Assembly (NCBI RefSeq): GCF_001661345.1
Contig: NW_017962913.1
Location: 3,156,941-3,220,940 of the forward strand
Length of the DNA stretch: 64,000 nt
Reading direction: 5' to 3'
Source of the DNA: Ascoidea rubescens DSM 1968
Lineage: Eukaryota > Ascomycota > Saccharomycetes > Ascoideales > Ascoideaceae
The notes below the pieces were generated by a model. The model worked only from the letters and a program-made list of their open reading frames with translations. It was not told the DNA's origin and made no database searches. Shown here piece by piece: positions 41,369 to 53,063 of this stretch (positions are counted from its first letter, which is position 1; each line of letters opens with the position of its first letter). The translations under genes were made by a program, and so were the position numbers.

Positions 41369-44300
41369 ATGAGTCCTAATACTGTTATTCAGTCAGGAAA
41401 CAGTAAAAGCAAAGCCAATAATAACGAAAATAATACTGGCGACAATAAAAAAACCAACAAAGAAAATAACAACAATAATAATTCTGAAAATAACCAGCAG
41501 CCCTTGAAAAAGAGAAAGAAAAGAAAATATAGCAGAGTTGGTTGTAAAGAATGCAGAAGAAGAAAAATTAAATGCGATGAAGGTAAACCCGAATGTTGGC
41601 AATGCCATCATTTAAATAAAAAGTGTGTTTATGAAAACATTATCAAATTCAGTAGTGTTAATCATTTTATTATTAATAATCTACCCAATGATAACAATTC
41701 TACTTCAACCACTTCAAATACTCAAAATACTTCAAACACTATAAACCTGAATTCTAATAAAAATTCTAATAAAAACTCGAATACCAATATTTCTGCTCCT
41801 GTTTCTGCTTTTGCTTTTGTTTCTACTTCTACTTCTACTCCTGCTCTTACTCCTTCTCTACCTGCAACTCAAGTCCCTAATTTTAACAACATCATCAAAT
41901 TTGAAAATTCAACATCTAAAAAACCTCTTTCTAAACCTAGAAATGTTAATATAAAACTGAAACCTCAATCATCCACAGCTAAAAATCTTAATAATAAAAA
42001 TAATAACATTACTAACAAGATTGACTCTAATGACATTCAATCCGCTAATCAAAATCCTCAAAATCCTCAAAACCCCCAAAACCCTTCGAATGAAAGCCCA
42101 ACTCTCACTGTTCTTCCAAATATAAAAACAATTTTAAATTTAAAAAATATTACAAATCAAGAAAATCAACACGAGACTCAGAATCAAAGTCAAAATCACA
42201 ACCAAATTCAAAATCAAAACATAAATTCACATTTACATTCAAACACAACTGCAAATCCAAATCCAAATTCAAATTCAAATTCAAATTCAAATTCAAATTC
42301 AAATTTAAGCTCCCCTTTGATTTCTTCTCAAAGAATGGGATTCATGCTAAATTCTCAACAAAACAATCAAAGTAATCAAAATAACCAACACGTTCACGAC
42401 ATAAATTTTAACAGCCCATTTAATTTCAATTCTAATAATTTTTCAAATTCTCATCATTTTATTAACAATGCCAAAAATATCAACACATCCAACTCAAAAG
42501 ATAAAAATTTAGTCTCTCAACATAATAATAATAACGAACTTAGAAATCCTAATCCTACTGCGACCACTACTATAAATAGTACCACAAATGATAGTACTAA
42601 CACAAATTTTGTTTTACAAAATATATATAATAACAACAATAATAATTCTCTTGAAAGTAGCATAGAGCAAAATTTAGACTCATTAGAAGAGGATCTATTG
42701 GGAAATGCTGATGCTTTAACAACAAATATAAATTACATGATAACATCAAATTCTTATAACTCAGCATATTTCCAAAATAATCTGATTAATAATGAAAAAA
42801 ACATCAACAATCATAATAACAATAACAGTGGCTTATTACCCTTTTTGAACTCTGATAATCAGGATGTTTTTCAAATTGATGATTTTATAAATGAGTTGTT
42901 ATCATTACCTTCATCTAATGATCTTTATTTACAAAATGATAATAACAATTTAATCTTCCCTGATTATAATAATTTGAACTTTGAGTATATGAAAAAAAAT
43001 GACAAAAGTCTTTTTAGACAATCTGATCAGAACATTAATTCTTTTAACAACATGAATTTAGTTAATTACAACTATTCTAATCAGAGATCATCAGAAAATA
43101 GCAACGCCAATATTAACGCTATTAACAACGTAAATTCAAATACCAATATTCACAATAACAGTAATTTTGGCAATAGTGTTGGAAATAATTTTAATCATTT
43201 GAATAATTCTGGCATTCAAGAAAGTGTCAATAGCAATCATAACATTACATTGATCTCCAAAAATAATAATAATTCTGGTACAAATAATATCTTTAATAAT
43301 CATGAAGGCTTTATCAATAATTTGAATAACAACACTGCTTTCTTTCAAAAAGCTGATACTATTCAAAACAATCAAACTAGTATAAATTACTTTAGAAATT
43401 CTAATAATTTGCTTGATAATAACAATAACAATGATGATAATAATCACAATAACAATAATAACAATAACAATAAAAATGGCAGTAATAATCGCGAAGTTGG
43501 AAATTCAAGTTTTAGAAAAAATAATACTGTAGTAAAAGATGATAATAAACCTCGTCTTAAAATGTTAGCTAATCATGTTTCATTGACCAAAAGTGACAAT
43601 GTTTTGTTAAAGTTTCTTTCTGAAAGAAGAACCAAGTTTAAAGACATTAATAATAATTTAATTTCGAAAAGTTTAATTGAAAATTATTATTATTATAAAG
43701 ACTATTTGCGATATAAGCCAATTATATTGAAATCAATGTTAAAATCTGTTCCAATAACAATTTTTGATACAATTAATCTTAATCACCATCATTTAAGCTA
43801 TTTGAGGAAATTTTTCGATGAAGTTAGTTTGAAGATGTTACCATTTGCTTGCACTTCAAGTTATTATCCTCCCGAGTATTATTTATTAGACAAATTGGCT
43901 CAATTTAATAAATTAAAGTCTGGATTTAAGTTTCTTGATGAACATCAAAAGAATAATAATCCATTGATTGAGCAAAATCCAATTCGAGATCTTTTATTAA
44001 TTCAGAGTAAAAACTGTCCGTATCTTTTGTCATCGTTGTTAGCTATAACGGCCAGGCTTGAATTTCTTAAGAGCAAGAATATTCAGGATGAAACGTATAG
44101 AAAGAATTATTTGATCAGTTGTTTGAAGAATTTGAATGATAATTTTAAAACATTGAAGATTCATCAGGAACACTTAAATGATTCGACTACATCGGGGGAG
44201 CATTCTGTTGATTCTATTCATGGCGAGAATAAAGAAAGCAATTCATTTCCATTGAAGCCTAAGATTCTTCAAAATATTGACACATTAATTATAACAGCAC

Positions 44301-44446
44301 TTTTATTGACTATTGAGTCGACCATAACTAACAATAGTAATGATTTCAAGTCATGGAGGAATCATCTTCAAGATGCCAAAGTGTTATTGATGAATTACTT
44401 GAAGTATTTTAATAGTAAGAAAAAGGCTGCGATAGAGAATAGATCT

Positions 44447-44497
<51 letters not shown>

Positions 44498-45943
44498 AAT
44501 AATAGTGATAGAAGTAGTTCAGGGATTGGTAATGAAGAGGGGAAGTTGACATTATCACCAATGATAACATTTGCAAAGATGATTTTTATGAGTGTTGAGT
44601 CGTTAGCGACATTGACTAATGATTCTGATGACCATGATTATGGGAAGAAGAATTACCAGAGAGATAAGTATCATGGGGGGTCATTGAATTCCATAGCAGA
44701 TGTTGAGTTGTTGTTATTTGCATCGAAACGAAGAAAAAATAAAGAGAAAAATGAAATGGAAAGGGATACAGATGACGAAAATGAAAGCGAGAGTGATGAA
44801 GATGGACAACTGACTAATTATCAAGACGATGATGAGGTTATAACGTTAAAGAAGATTGGGTTGATTACATTAAATGGGTATAATTTGTATTTGGGACGAT
44901 CGCAAGAGGCGATTCTGTTGATGAAGGCGATTATAAAAGTCATTGAAGAAGGAAAACGAGAGGATTCGAAAGGTGAAGATTTCAGAGAGGTGGCTGATGG
45001 GAAGAAAATGATGGGAAAGGAAGAGGATAAGTATTCGTATTCTACATTGTACAAGAGAAATAAAAGGATATTGCACATGTCTAGATTAATATCAGATTCT
45101 AGGAATTTTAAGATTGCATCAAGATCGTGTATAATATCCAAGAAAAATAAGTTTCATCCGTTTTACAAGAATCAACGACAACATGATAAGGTTGATATTG
45201 AAGGAAATAATTTCAATATTCGATTACCATATTCATGTTATGGGTTTGGGTTAAGAAAAAACACGAAGAATGGGAAAGCTGAGAAATTTCTTTATTCATG
45301 GTATGATTTATGTCACCAGGTTCATGTGAATGCATTGTCGATAAAGGTTTTTCGGTTGAAATACTTGTACAATTTTTCCAAATACAATGAATTGGTTCAA
45401 GAAATGGTGGTTGATTCATTGAAGTTATATTTTTTTCTTGAATTGGATTTGATAGCCAATGGGAAGGATGAAAAAACAAAAGCAGATGGTAGTAGGAGAG
45501 ATGGAGATGGAAATAGAAATAGAAATAGAAATAGAAATGGAGATGGAGATGGAGATGGAGATGGAGATGGAGATGGAGATGGAGATGGAGATGGAGATGG
45601 AGATGAAGATGAGGATTTTGAAATACCGGCAGAGCACAAAGAAAGGATATTCAAGAAGATTGAAGACGACCACAGATTGACGACAATGCACTGGCCCAGC
45701 ATCATGGTTGGGCTCAACTGTGTGAGAAAAAAGCATCAGAAGATCATTGAGTTCTACTTTGAGTGTCTCATGCACTTGAACAACGGGAGCTCGACGTCGT
45801 CGCTCCGGAAGTTGAAGAGGGTCTGGAAGACGGAGCAGGACCGGAAGGAGCGGGCCGAGGGAGCGCTGGTGCAAGAGGAGGAAGAGCTGCTGGAGATGGA
45901 TGAGACCCTTTTTAAAGACTCAGACTTTGTGCCATTCTTCTGA
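41369..45943 (+). CDS. Giant LYS14-like Zn2Cys6 transcription factor
   Basis: 1524 residues. A Zn2Cys6 binuclear cluster lies near residues 53-90: SRVGCKECRRRKIKCDE, then PECWQCHHLNKKCVY, with all six cysteines. The basic KKRKKRKYSR lead-in and WQC spacing resemble the Lys14 group. The next ~650 residues are mostly Asn/Ser/Gln with poly-Asn and Asn-Ser runs. From about residue 725 a conserved-looking helical regulatory region appears, as in fungal-specific transcription-factor domains. Near residue 1380 a GGAGAT repeat encodes Arg-Asn then Gly-Asp runs, and the C-terminus is acidic. A nuclear DNA-binding regulator; target pathway unknown. It is about twice the length of S. cerevisiae Lys14. 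The last 350 bp are GC-rich. Confidence 0.85.
42246..42305. repeat. Coding AAATTC/AAATCC repeat (Asn-Ser, Asn-Pro)
   Basis: Hexanucleotide repeat inside the Zn2Cys6 factor, giving alternating Asn-Pro then Asn-Ser residues. Confidence 0.85.
45508..45606. repeat. Coding GAAATA and GGAGAT hexamer repeats
   Basis: About four GAAATA units, then about eleven GGAGAT units, keep the frame and encode Arg-Asn then Gly-Asp dipeptides near the C-terminus of the Zn2Cys6 factor. Likely length-variable. Confidence 0.9.
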
Positions 45944-46984
45944 GCTCCAACCTGCCCAAGTGGGCCTCCGGGGAGGAGGGGTGTGCGTGTGTGCGCGTCT
46001 GAACACAACTGGGTGCATACTGTTATTTCCAGAACGTGGAAAACGGCACCAAAAACGGCAGTGAGGAAAGCGCCCGTTGGAGGAGGGGATATGCATGTGA
46101 CTGCGGCAGACAGGGGCGGCGGGCGCCGAGCCCGTGCACACGTTTTTTCTGATATAAGAAATGCCGTTGCGGAGGGTTTGGGCTTTTGATGACAGTGGGA
46201 ACCACCGGCAGTGGAACCAGCATTAACATCAGCACATCATGAACACATCATCAATTTGTTAACAACGAGCTGTTAACGAGTTGGTAGCGAGCTGTTAAAT
46301 GGCTATTAATTTGCTATTAATTTGCTATTAATTCGCTATTGACTTGTTGGTAACTCGTTAATCCAGTAACATCGACACATCAACACATGAACAGTGGTCT
46401 TTTGTGTGGAAAGCTTTGGATCAGGCTGTGGGCAGCCTTCAAGGGCATTAGATCAATAACTTTATTTGGATGAGTTTAAAGGACAGAACAACAGAAACAG
46501 AACAGAGCAACGCAAGTTTAGTCAGCAAATATATCCAGACGAGATAGAGTGATTCTTTCTCTTAATCTGTTGAAGCATCACGGTTGTATTGAATCAATAA
46601 ACCATCTGTTCGTTGGTAGTCCGTTAATCCAGTTGCTTTGGGGGGTGTTTTGCCTGTGGCTTTGTCATCAATCTAGTGTCCATAGTGTGAATTATTATTT
46701 ACCATTTACCATTCAGCATTCTTTTACTATTTATGATTTATGATTTATTGTTTATAATTTATGATTCATTATTCATTATTCATAATTCATAATTATATTA
46801 TATTGGACAGTATAATTTAGCCTAATACAATAATGACAAGATTTTTAACAGTTGACTGACTATTGTGAAATAATTTTTTAAACGGAAAAAGAAAAGGACA
46901 AAGACAAAAACAAACAACCAGTACAGTACAATTTGTTACAAGAAAGCTATACAAGAAAACCATACAAAAAAACCATACAAGAAA
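45944..46984. other. Zn2Cys6 factor-ERS1 intergenic region
   Basis: The first ~280 bp is GC-rich. Then come an 11-bp tandem repeat (46302-46345), AT-rich repeats of TTTATGATT words (46730-46800), and a leader with repeated CATACAAGAAAA words just before the ERS1 ATG. No gene found. Confidence 0.55.
46302..46345. repeat. 11-bp tandem repeat GCTATTAATTT
   Basis: Two perfect and two diverged copies in non-coding DNA. Confidence 0.8.
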
Positions 46985-48049
46985 ATGCTTGAGGATATTG
47001 GTGATATATCATTATACGAATCCAAATTAAAGGTTTTGGTTGATCTTTTAGGATGGTTATATGTTATATTCTGGGTAAGTTATTATTAATTACTATAATT
47101 CTTATAGTTGTGATAATTACTAATATCGTTTTTTTTTTGTTTTTTTTTCCTTAAAATATTCTAGAGCATTGCTTATTATCCACCTATTCTATTAAATTTT
47201 AAAATCAAATCATCTGAATCACTCTCGTTGGATTCCATATTACTAAATTTAACCGGATATCACTGTTATTTTTTTTCAGTGTATTTATTAACTTGCAACG
47301 AGACAGTGAAGGTTCAATATTCAAATTTCCATGGAATTAATTCAAAGCCTTTATTAAACTATATTGATTTAGTATATGTCTCGCATGGGTTATTGTTAAA
47401 TTATTTGACTTTTGTTCAAGTTATTTACTATAAATTCCAGAGAAATAGAACACACTATCATAAGAATGATATGAAAAACATAAAGAGTATTTTGCTCAGG
47501 GCTCATAAATCCACCAAAGTAATCATATCTATAATAGGCATATTTGTGATTGTGCTAATGAACCAGATCTTTATAAACAAAAGCATTTTACTAATATCAT
47601 TAACGACATATTTGACCTATATCAAATTGTTTCTAAATCTAATCAAGCACATCCCTCAAATTGTGTTAAACAGTAGGAAGAAAAACATGAAGGGATTTAG
47701 CCTTATAATGATATGTCTTGACGTTTCCGGTGCAATTTGCTGTTTATCCCAGCTAACAGTGAACAACTTCTTAAGCAATATAAAGGGCATGCACGAACAT
47801 GATCACAGTCTCAACCATAGCCAAATGGAAATTGATTTCATTGACATAATTTGCAAAAACGTTGGGAAATTTTGTTTAAGTTTTATAGCATTGACAGTGG
47901 ACATTTGCTATTTGATCCAAAAGAGGATGTACTCGCAGGCAATTTCAAATGATATTTTGGAGCAAAAGTTGCCCACAATAACGTTGTCAGACTACCAAGT
48001 GAGCAAACACCATATAAACATGGTGAAAAAGCGAGACCTCTTGATATAA
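46985..48049 (+). CDS. ERS1: Cystinosin-like PQ-loop transporter ERS1 (spliced)
   Basis: Exons 46985-47074 and 47165-48049 give 324 residues. Exon 1 encodes MLEDIGDISLYESK through LGWLYVIFW; splicing in phase 0 adds SIAYYPPILLNFKIKSS, completing the first PQ-loop repeat with YPP at the turn, followed by LDSILLNLTGYHCYFFS as in cystinosin. The second PQ loop is LIKHIPQIVLNSRKKNMKGFS with the IPQ turn, and SLIMICLDVSG follows. Cystinosins export cystine from lysosomes/vacuoles with protons; yeast Ers1 is an endosome/vacuole membrane protein. A His-rich loop (HEHDHSLNH) follows the second repeat. It is longer than S. cerevisiae Ers1 (260). Confidence 0.92.
47075..47164 (+). other. ERS1 intron, 90 nt
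   Basis: GTAAGT donor rather than GTATGT, TACTAAT branch at 47118-47124, T-rich tract, TTCTAG acceptor. It is needed to complete the first PQ-loop repeat. Confidence 0.93.
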
Positions 48050-48085
48050 ATCACCTTCTTAACATGTTTCAAAAAGGTACAGCTT

Positions 48086-48107
48086 CCCCTGGTACCAGTC
48101 CCAGGGG
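48086..48107. terminator. 7-bp stem hairpin after ERS1
   Basis: CCCCTGG and CCAGGGG with an 8-nt spacer, starting 37 bp past the ERS1 stop. A perfect stem of this GC content is unusual in a yeast 3' region; a role in 3' end formation is only a guess. Confidence 0.35.
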
Positions 48108-48366
48108 TGCGTTGTATTTCTGCTTCTCTCTGCGCTGCTGCATGGAAGTGTGCACACACAGAAACAAGCATCATAGCACGTGTAGTGTGCTACTCACGTG
48201 CCGCACTGGTCCCAAAGAACAAACGCATAGAAAACAACGCCAAAATGGGGAGGTGTGATTGGTGGAGAAGACGAGAAGGGGTGGAAAGAGCTGGTGAAGA
48301 AGAAGTGGAGATGGTGCGAAAGAAAAGAAGAAGAGAAGAGGAACCGGTCAGGGTGGTTGAATGATA

Positions 48367-48421
48367 GAGCAGAATGGGAGCAGAATGGGAGCAGAATGGG
48401 AGCAGAATGGGAGCAGAATGG
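48367..48421. repeat. 11-bp tandem repeat GAGCAGAATGG x5
   Basis: Five perfect copies in a row in non-coding DNA. Confidence 0.95.
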
Positions 48422-48461
48422 CCTCCAGCAAACCTTTTGCTCCACAACCCACACTTCTGGC

Positions 48462-48531
48462 TTTAGTGCTTAGTGTTTAGTGCTTAGTGTTTAGTGCTTA
48501 GTGTTTAGTGCTTAGTGTTTAGTGTTTAGTG
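48462..48531. repeat. 7-bp tandem repeat (T/C)TTAGTG x10
   Basis: Ten heptamers; the first nine alternate TTTAGTG and CTTAGTG, so the higher-order unit is 14 bp. The last units are all TTTAGTG. Confidence 0.95.
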
Positions 48532-48791
48532 TTTGCGACTTTATGATTGTAGAAATTGCCAATTCAAAAGTTGTGAATCTGCGAATCTGTGAATTAGTGA
48601 AATTGTGAAATTGAAATCACAGAAATGTGAAGAAATGTGAATAGGTTTTGCTTTGCTCGAACTCTGTCGCCTCCCACAAAGAAGGCTGCTTTGCACTGCT
48701 CCAACCAAAAAGCCAATTCTCGCTCCTAAAGCAGTTACCATTTTGTTAACGAATAACGAGCAAAGAATGAATATCCTTTGAATCAATCACC

Positions 48792-48932
48792 ATGAGGTTA
48801 AGATTAGTGCTTTCTTACTGCCTAACGTTTATATTTTTACTGAAAACTTCTCTTGGGCTAGTTACTCTTCAACCTAATTATTTGCTTTTTTTATGCCTTT
48901 TGTTGCAATTCATGAGTGTGGTTTTCCTCTGA
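48792..48932 (+). CDS. Possible 46-residue hydrophobic micro-protein
   Basis: An ATG frame starting MRLRLVLSYCLTFIFLLKTS, with two hydrophobic stretches separated by LGLVTLQPNY and ending MSVVFL. It looks like a signal-peptide or small membrane protein, but I recognise no family and such frames arise by chance in T-rich DNA. No splice extension was found. It lies 414 bp before the Zn2Cys6 gene start and could equally be an upstream frame in that gene's leader. Confidence 0.15.
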   Translation: MRLRLVLSYCLTFIFLLKTSLGLVTLQPNYLLFLCLLLQFMSVVFL

Positions 48933-49345
48933 AAGCATTCACTGCTTCCACCATTTGGTGTTGGATATTACTTACTCTCTGGTGCTATTTGCCCTCTGAA
49001 TGTTTGGACTTGCTTCGTCCAGACCAGCAACTACCTGGGCTTATTGTTTTGCATGATTTGTTTCCAATTCTACAATACTTATTTTTAAATCCAAATCCAA
49101 ATTCAAATCCAAATTTAAATTTCTCATCTTATTTAAATTCGATCATTTATCGTTCATTAATAAGAACCCACTAAATTCCTTCTATTTTCCATCCAACTTT
49201 TTTTCCTGGCCATTTTCTTTTCTCTCTTTTATTTCTTTTATTTTTATTTTTGTTTTTGTTTTAATTTTTTTTTGGTTCTATTTTCCTTTCCTCACTTGCT
49301 TTTACTATCTGCATTTCCTCTCATATTCCTCTCAATCCTCGAGAA

Positions 49346-52318
49346 ATGTCAACTAACGAGGAACAACTGTCTCCCATCTTAAAAATCAAAAAATCAAGAT
49401 CAAGATATGGCTGTTTAACTTGTAGAAAACGGAAGTAAGTTACACTGATTTATTATACTCAATTCAACCATCTCATTTACCTCGCTTTACCTCGTTTTAG
49501 CTCTTCCCCATCACCTCAACCAACTCTTTTCATCTCCATCTCTACCATTGTCTTGCCATGCCTTATCTACTCTGCACATATATACTAACATTTCTCTCCC
49601 CCTAGAAAAAAATGCGATGAAGTTAAACCAAAATGTGGCTACTGCTCAAAGAAAAATGTTGAATGTGTTTGGAAAGCCCCAGGCACTGAAAACAAAAATG
49701 TAAGAAGAAAAAAGGAAATCAAATTCATCAATTTGAATATCCAGTCCAACAGCAACCTCAATTCAAAAAACAAATTCAATCTAATAAGTTCGACCTCAAC
49801 CTTGTCCCCATCCTCTGCTAATCCACCTTCTTGTTCCTCTTCTTCCCAACAACAGCAGCTCAACAAATTGGTCAGCACCTCCTCCCTTCACCACACCAAC
49901 GATAACCAAAACATATCCTCTTTGATCTCTGATAACGAATCCTCTTCCTCTTCTTCAAGTCCTGCTTCTGCCTTCTCCTTTCCCCAGCTAAGCTCTCCTT
50001 CTTTGTCCTCAACAAACCCAATCACAAACATTAATAATATTCATCACATTCATCCTCACCATAACCCAAATAACCTAAACAACATGAACAACCTAAACTT
50101 GAACAGTTTAAATTTAAACAATCTAAGCACCATTAACATCATCAATTCCCCTCTAATAACATCTACATCAGTCTCTAACGATTTACTCAACCATAAATCT
50201 CAATCCCAGATCCATAATCAAAATCTTCTCCAAAATCATAATCAAAACCAATCTATTCAGAATTTACAAAATGATTTAAACGATTTAAACGATTTAAACA
50301 CTCCCAATCAATGGGCGCTAGATGACGAATTTCTGTTACAACAGTCTCATCCAAATAATGACAATAATAATGACAATAATAACAATAATAATAACAATAA
50401 TAATAACAATAATAATAACAATAATAATAACAATAATAATAACAATAATAATAACAATAATAATAACAATAATTCCAATAATAATAATTCCAATAATAAT
50501 AATAACAACAATAACAATTCAAATTCAAATTCAAATTCAAATTCCGATAATAACAGCAATTTCAATCAAAATCTTTTCAAAAACAATAACAATAACAATA
50601 ACAATAACAACTTATTCTCTTTTCAAACGCTTTTTAATAACAATAACAATAATAATAATAACAATAATAATAATAATAATACCAATAATAATACTACTAA
50701 TACTGCTGATAATACTAATAATAACAATAACAATAATACTAATACTAATACTAATACTACTAATAATAATAATAATAACAACAAAAGTATCTTAACTATA
50801 GAAAATTACATGAAAAACCACCAGACAAATTTCGAATCAAATTTTGACTCAAATTTCAATAATTTAGACAACAATTTCTTTGTAATTGATAACAACAACA
50901 TCTCCCAAGAACCCAATGATAAAGTTCAATCCGATTTAATTCATCTACTTCGAAATTATCTACCCTTATACGATTCTCCAAATGTCAGCCTACCAATCGC
51001 CTTGAATAACCAAGAAATGTCTTATTTCGAATACTACTGCAACTCGGTCGCTTCAACTATCTCAATTGTGCCAAAAGAATCTAACTACTTTTTAAAACTA
51101 TTTTTACCAATGGCCCTAAAGGAAAAATCTGTCCTATATGCTTTAATCGCTTGGGGCTCCATTTTCAAACAATCTCACAAAAATGACACCTCCAACGATA
51201 TAACAATGCTACAAACAGACCAGATTATGGACGATGTCAACTCAAATAACTTCAATGACTTGAAAAACGTCAATCAAATCACGAATAATCATCTAAATAG
51301 CAAAACCGCAAACACCTCTCTAATACTAACCAAGGAAAGCAACTTCTACATTCAAAAGGCTTTATCCGTCATAAACGAACTACAATCAAACGATTGGAAA
51401 ACATATTCAAAGCTTTCAAACAGAACCTTCATAACTTCGCTTACTTGCTATATTATTTTGGTCTGCATAAAAATTTCAACTGGCGACACTCATTCGTGGG
51501 CAAAATTTTTAAATGATGGTTATTTTTTAATTAATAAAATGGGTGGGTTTGGAATTCTAAAAGACTTTTCAAGTGAAGGCAAAATTTTAGCCGAAAACTT
51601 TGCTTATTTTGATATTTTAGCCTCCCAGTCCAATGAAAATGGTACATATTATCCAATGTCTCTCTATTATGAAATCTTCAATATGAAAGACAACAATGGC
51701 CTATTGGATTCCTTACAAGGTTGTCTCAAGAGTCTAATTCTAATATTGGGGGAAGTCATTAATTTAAACGTTCAATTAAAACTTTTGCAAGATTACAGCG
51801 ATGCTAATTTTGATAGCTACGATCAATTATCAAATATCCTAAAGAAAGCTCATCATTTAGACCAAAAAGCTGAAAATTGCAAGCCAAATCCAATAGATCT
51901 AACTAGTTTCAAAAATACTGAAGATGTTGATAACCATTTGAAATTATTTCAACTCTACCAGTTAACCATCCAACTCTACATTAAACAGTCCCTAAGAAAA
52001 CTCCCTCCGGTAGTTCCAGAAATTCAAATAATGCTTTACAAAATGAACTCTCTCCTCGACTCTTTAATCAATACTCCTGTCAAAAGCTCTCTTTGCTTCC
52101 CAATGTTAATCGCTGGTTTAAATTCTGTATTTGAAAAAGACCAAGCTGGTATTGCAAGCAAGTTTAATCAATTAATGAGATTATACCAATTTGTTGGTAT
52201 CAAGAAAGCATGGATAGTAATCCAAGAAGTTTGGAAATTAAATAACAACGGAACATTATGCGTTGATTGGTATAAAATCACTAAAAAATTTGGTTGGAGA
52301 CTTAATCTTGGTCGATAA
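49346..52318 (+). CDS. Poly-Asn Zn2Cys6 transcription factor (spliced)
   Basis: Exons 49346-49434 and 49606-52318 give 933 residues. Splicing joins a split Lys codon and builds the Zn2Cys6 cluster: SRYGCLTCRKRKKKCDE, then PKCGYCSKKNVECVW, near residues 20-50; the intron thus cuts inside the zinc cluster. The following ~350 residues are Asn/Ser-rich with very long Asn runs (50355-50520 and 50585-50790). From about residue 400 a helical regulatory region of the fungal-specific factor type appears (YFEYYCNSVASTIS, LPMALKEKSVLYALIAWGS). A nuclear regulator of unknown target; the C-terminal region resembles the Fungal_trans_2/Lys14-Upc2 type. I do not recognise a specific orthologue. Confidence 0.88.
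49435..49605 (+). other. Zn2Cys6 factor intron, 171 nt
   Basis: GTAAGT donor, perfect TACTAAC at 49583-49589, CCCCTAG acceptor 16 nt later. It interrupts the zinc-cluster codons. Confidence 0.95.
50355..50790. repeat. AAT/AAC trinucleotide arrays (poly-Asn)
   Basis: Long mixed AAT and AAC runs inside the coding region, broken by short Asp, Ser or Thr codons and one AATTCA array. Mixed Asn codons suggest the amino-acid run is old or maintained rather than a fresh slippage product. Confidence 0.9.
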
Positions 52319-53063
52319 TTCAATATATTTCAAATTCGATTTTATTAATGTTTTCCAAATTTTTATTTTTGCTTATTTTATGGAATTCATTTCAAATATA
52401 TTTTAATTTATTTGAGATTTGATTTTGAAAAATCTTGAACCACTTTTTTTTTTCTCTATATTTTTCATTCAAATTTTTTAGTTTTATTTTACTGTATAAG
52501 TAATTTACTTCTTTTTTTTCTATATTTTTAATGCTTTTTATGAAATTCCTTGAATATTTTTATTTTATTTTATTATTTTATTTTATTTTACTATTTATAT
52601 TTATTTTTACATACTTGTTCATTATTTATTAATTTTATTTCAATTATTTGTTATTTTTATATAGGTATTGTTATTTGAAAGGTGTGGGTAATAAAAATTA
52701 AAATGATGCATTTATTTATAATATAAAACAGAATCAAAATTCTTTTTTTTTTCAAAAAAAGCAAAAACAAAACAAATGTGGAATTACTTTTTCTTTTCTT
52801 ATTGTGAAAAGCTAGAAAGAAAGAGCAGGAGAAGAGTAACAAAAAAAAAACTAAATATTAAAAAATTAAATCAAAGTTCAAAGAATTAAAATATGTCCCT
52901 AAAATTAACTATATAAAAAGGCAAAGCAAAAGAAGATTAACGAAAAGAAAAGAAAAATATATTTAACAATAGCTTTTTTCTTTTTCAAAAATTTCAAACA
53001 TTATTAAAATTATTGTATTTTTTAAATTAAAAATTAAAATTAGAATTAGTATCAAAATTAAAT
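52319..53063. other. Convergent Zn2Cys6/INN1 3' region
   Basis: Very AT-rich, with ATTTT words and A tracts. No gene. Confidence 0.7.

Larger units (their letters stand above)
48050..49345. other. 1.3-kb ERS1-Zn2Cys6 intergenic region rich in tandem repeats
   Basis: Holds a CCCCTGG/CCAGGGG hairpin just after ERS1, a GC-rich patch (to about 48440), an 11-bp tandem repeat, a 7-bp TTTAGTG repeat, a 46-codon hydrophobic ATG frame (48792-48932) and a long T-rich leader. Confidence 0.55.

Noticed and set aside
45397-45874. Ser-Pro and Ile-Ser repeat proteins on the minus strand
   Set aside because: Mirror images of the GGAGAT repeat coding Gly-Asp on the plus strand.
48893-49174. 93-codon frame with Asn-Pro repeat
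   Set aside because: Overlaps the 46-codon hydrophobic frame in another register and has no family signature.
50253-50795. Tyr/Cys/Leu/Ile repeat frames
   Set aside because: Frameshifted or antisense readings of the poly-Asn array.
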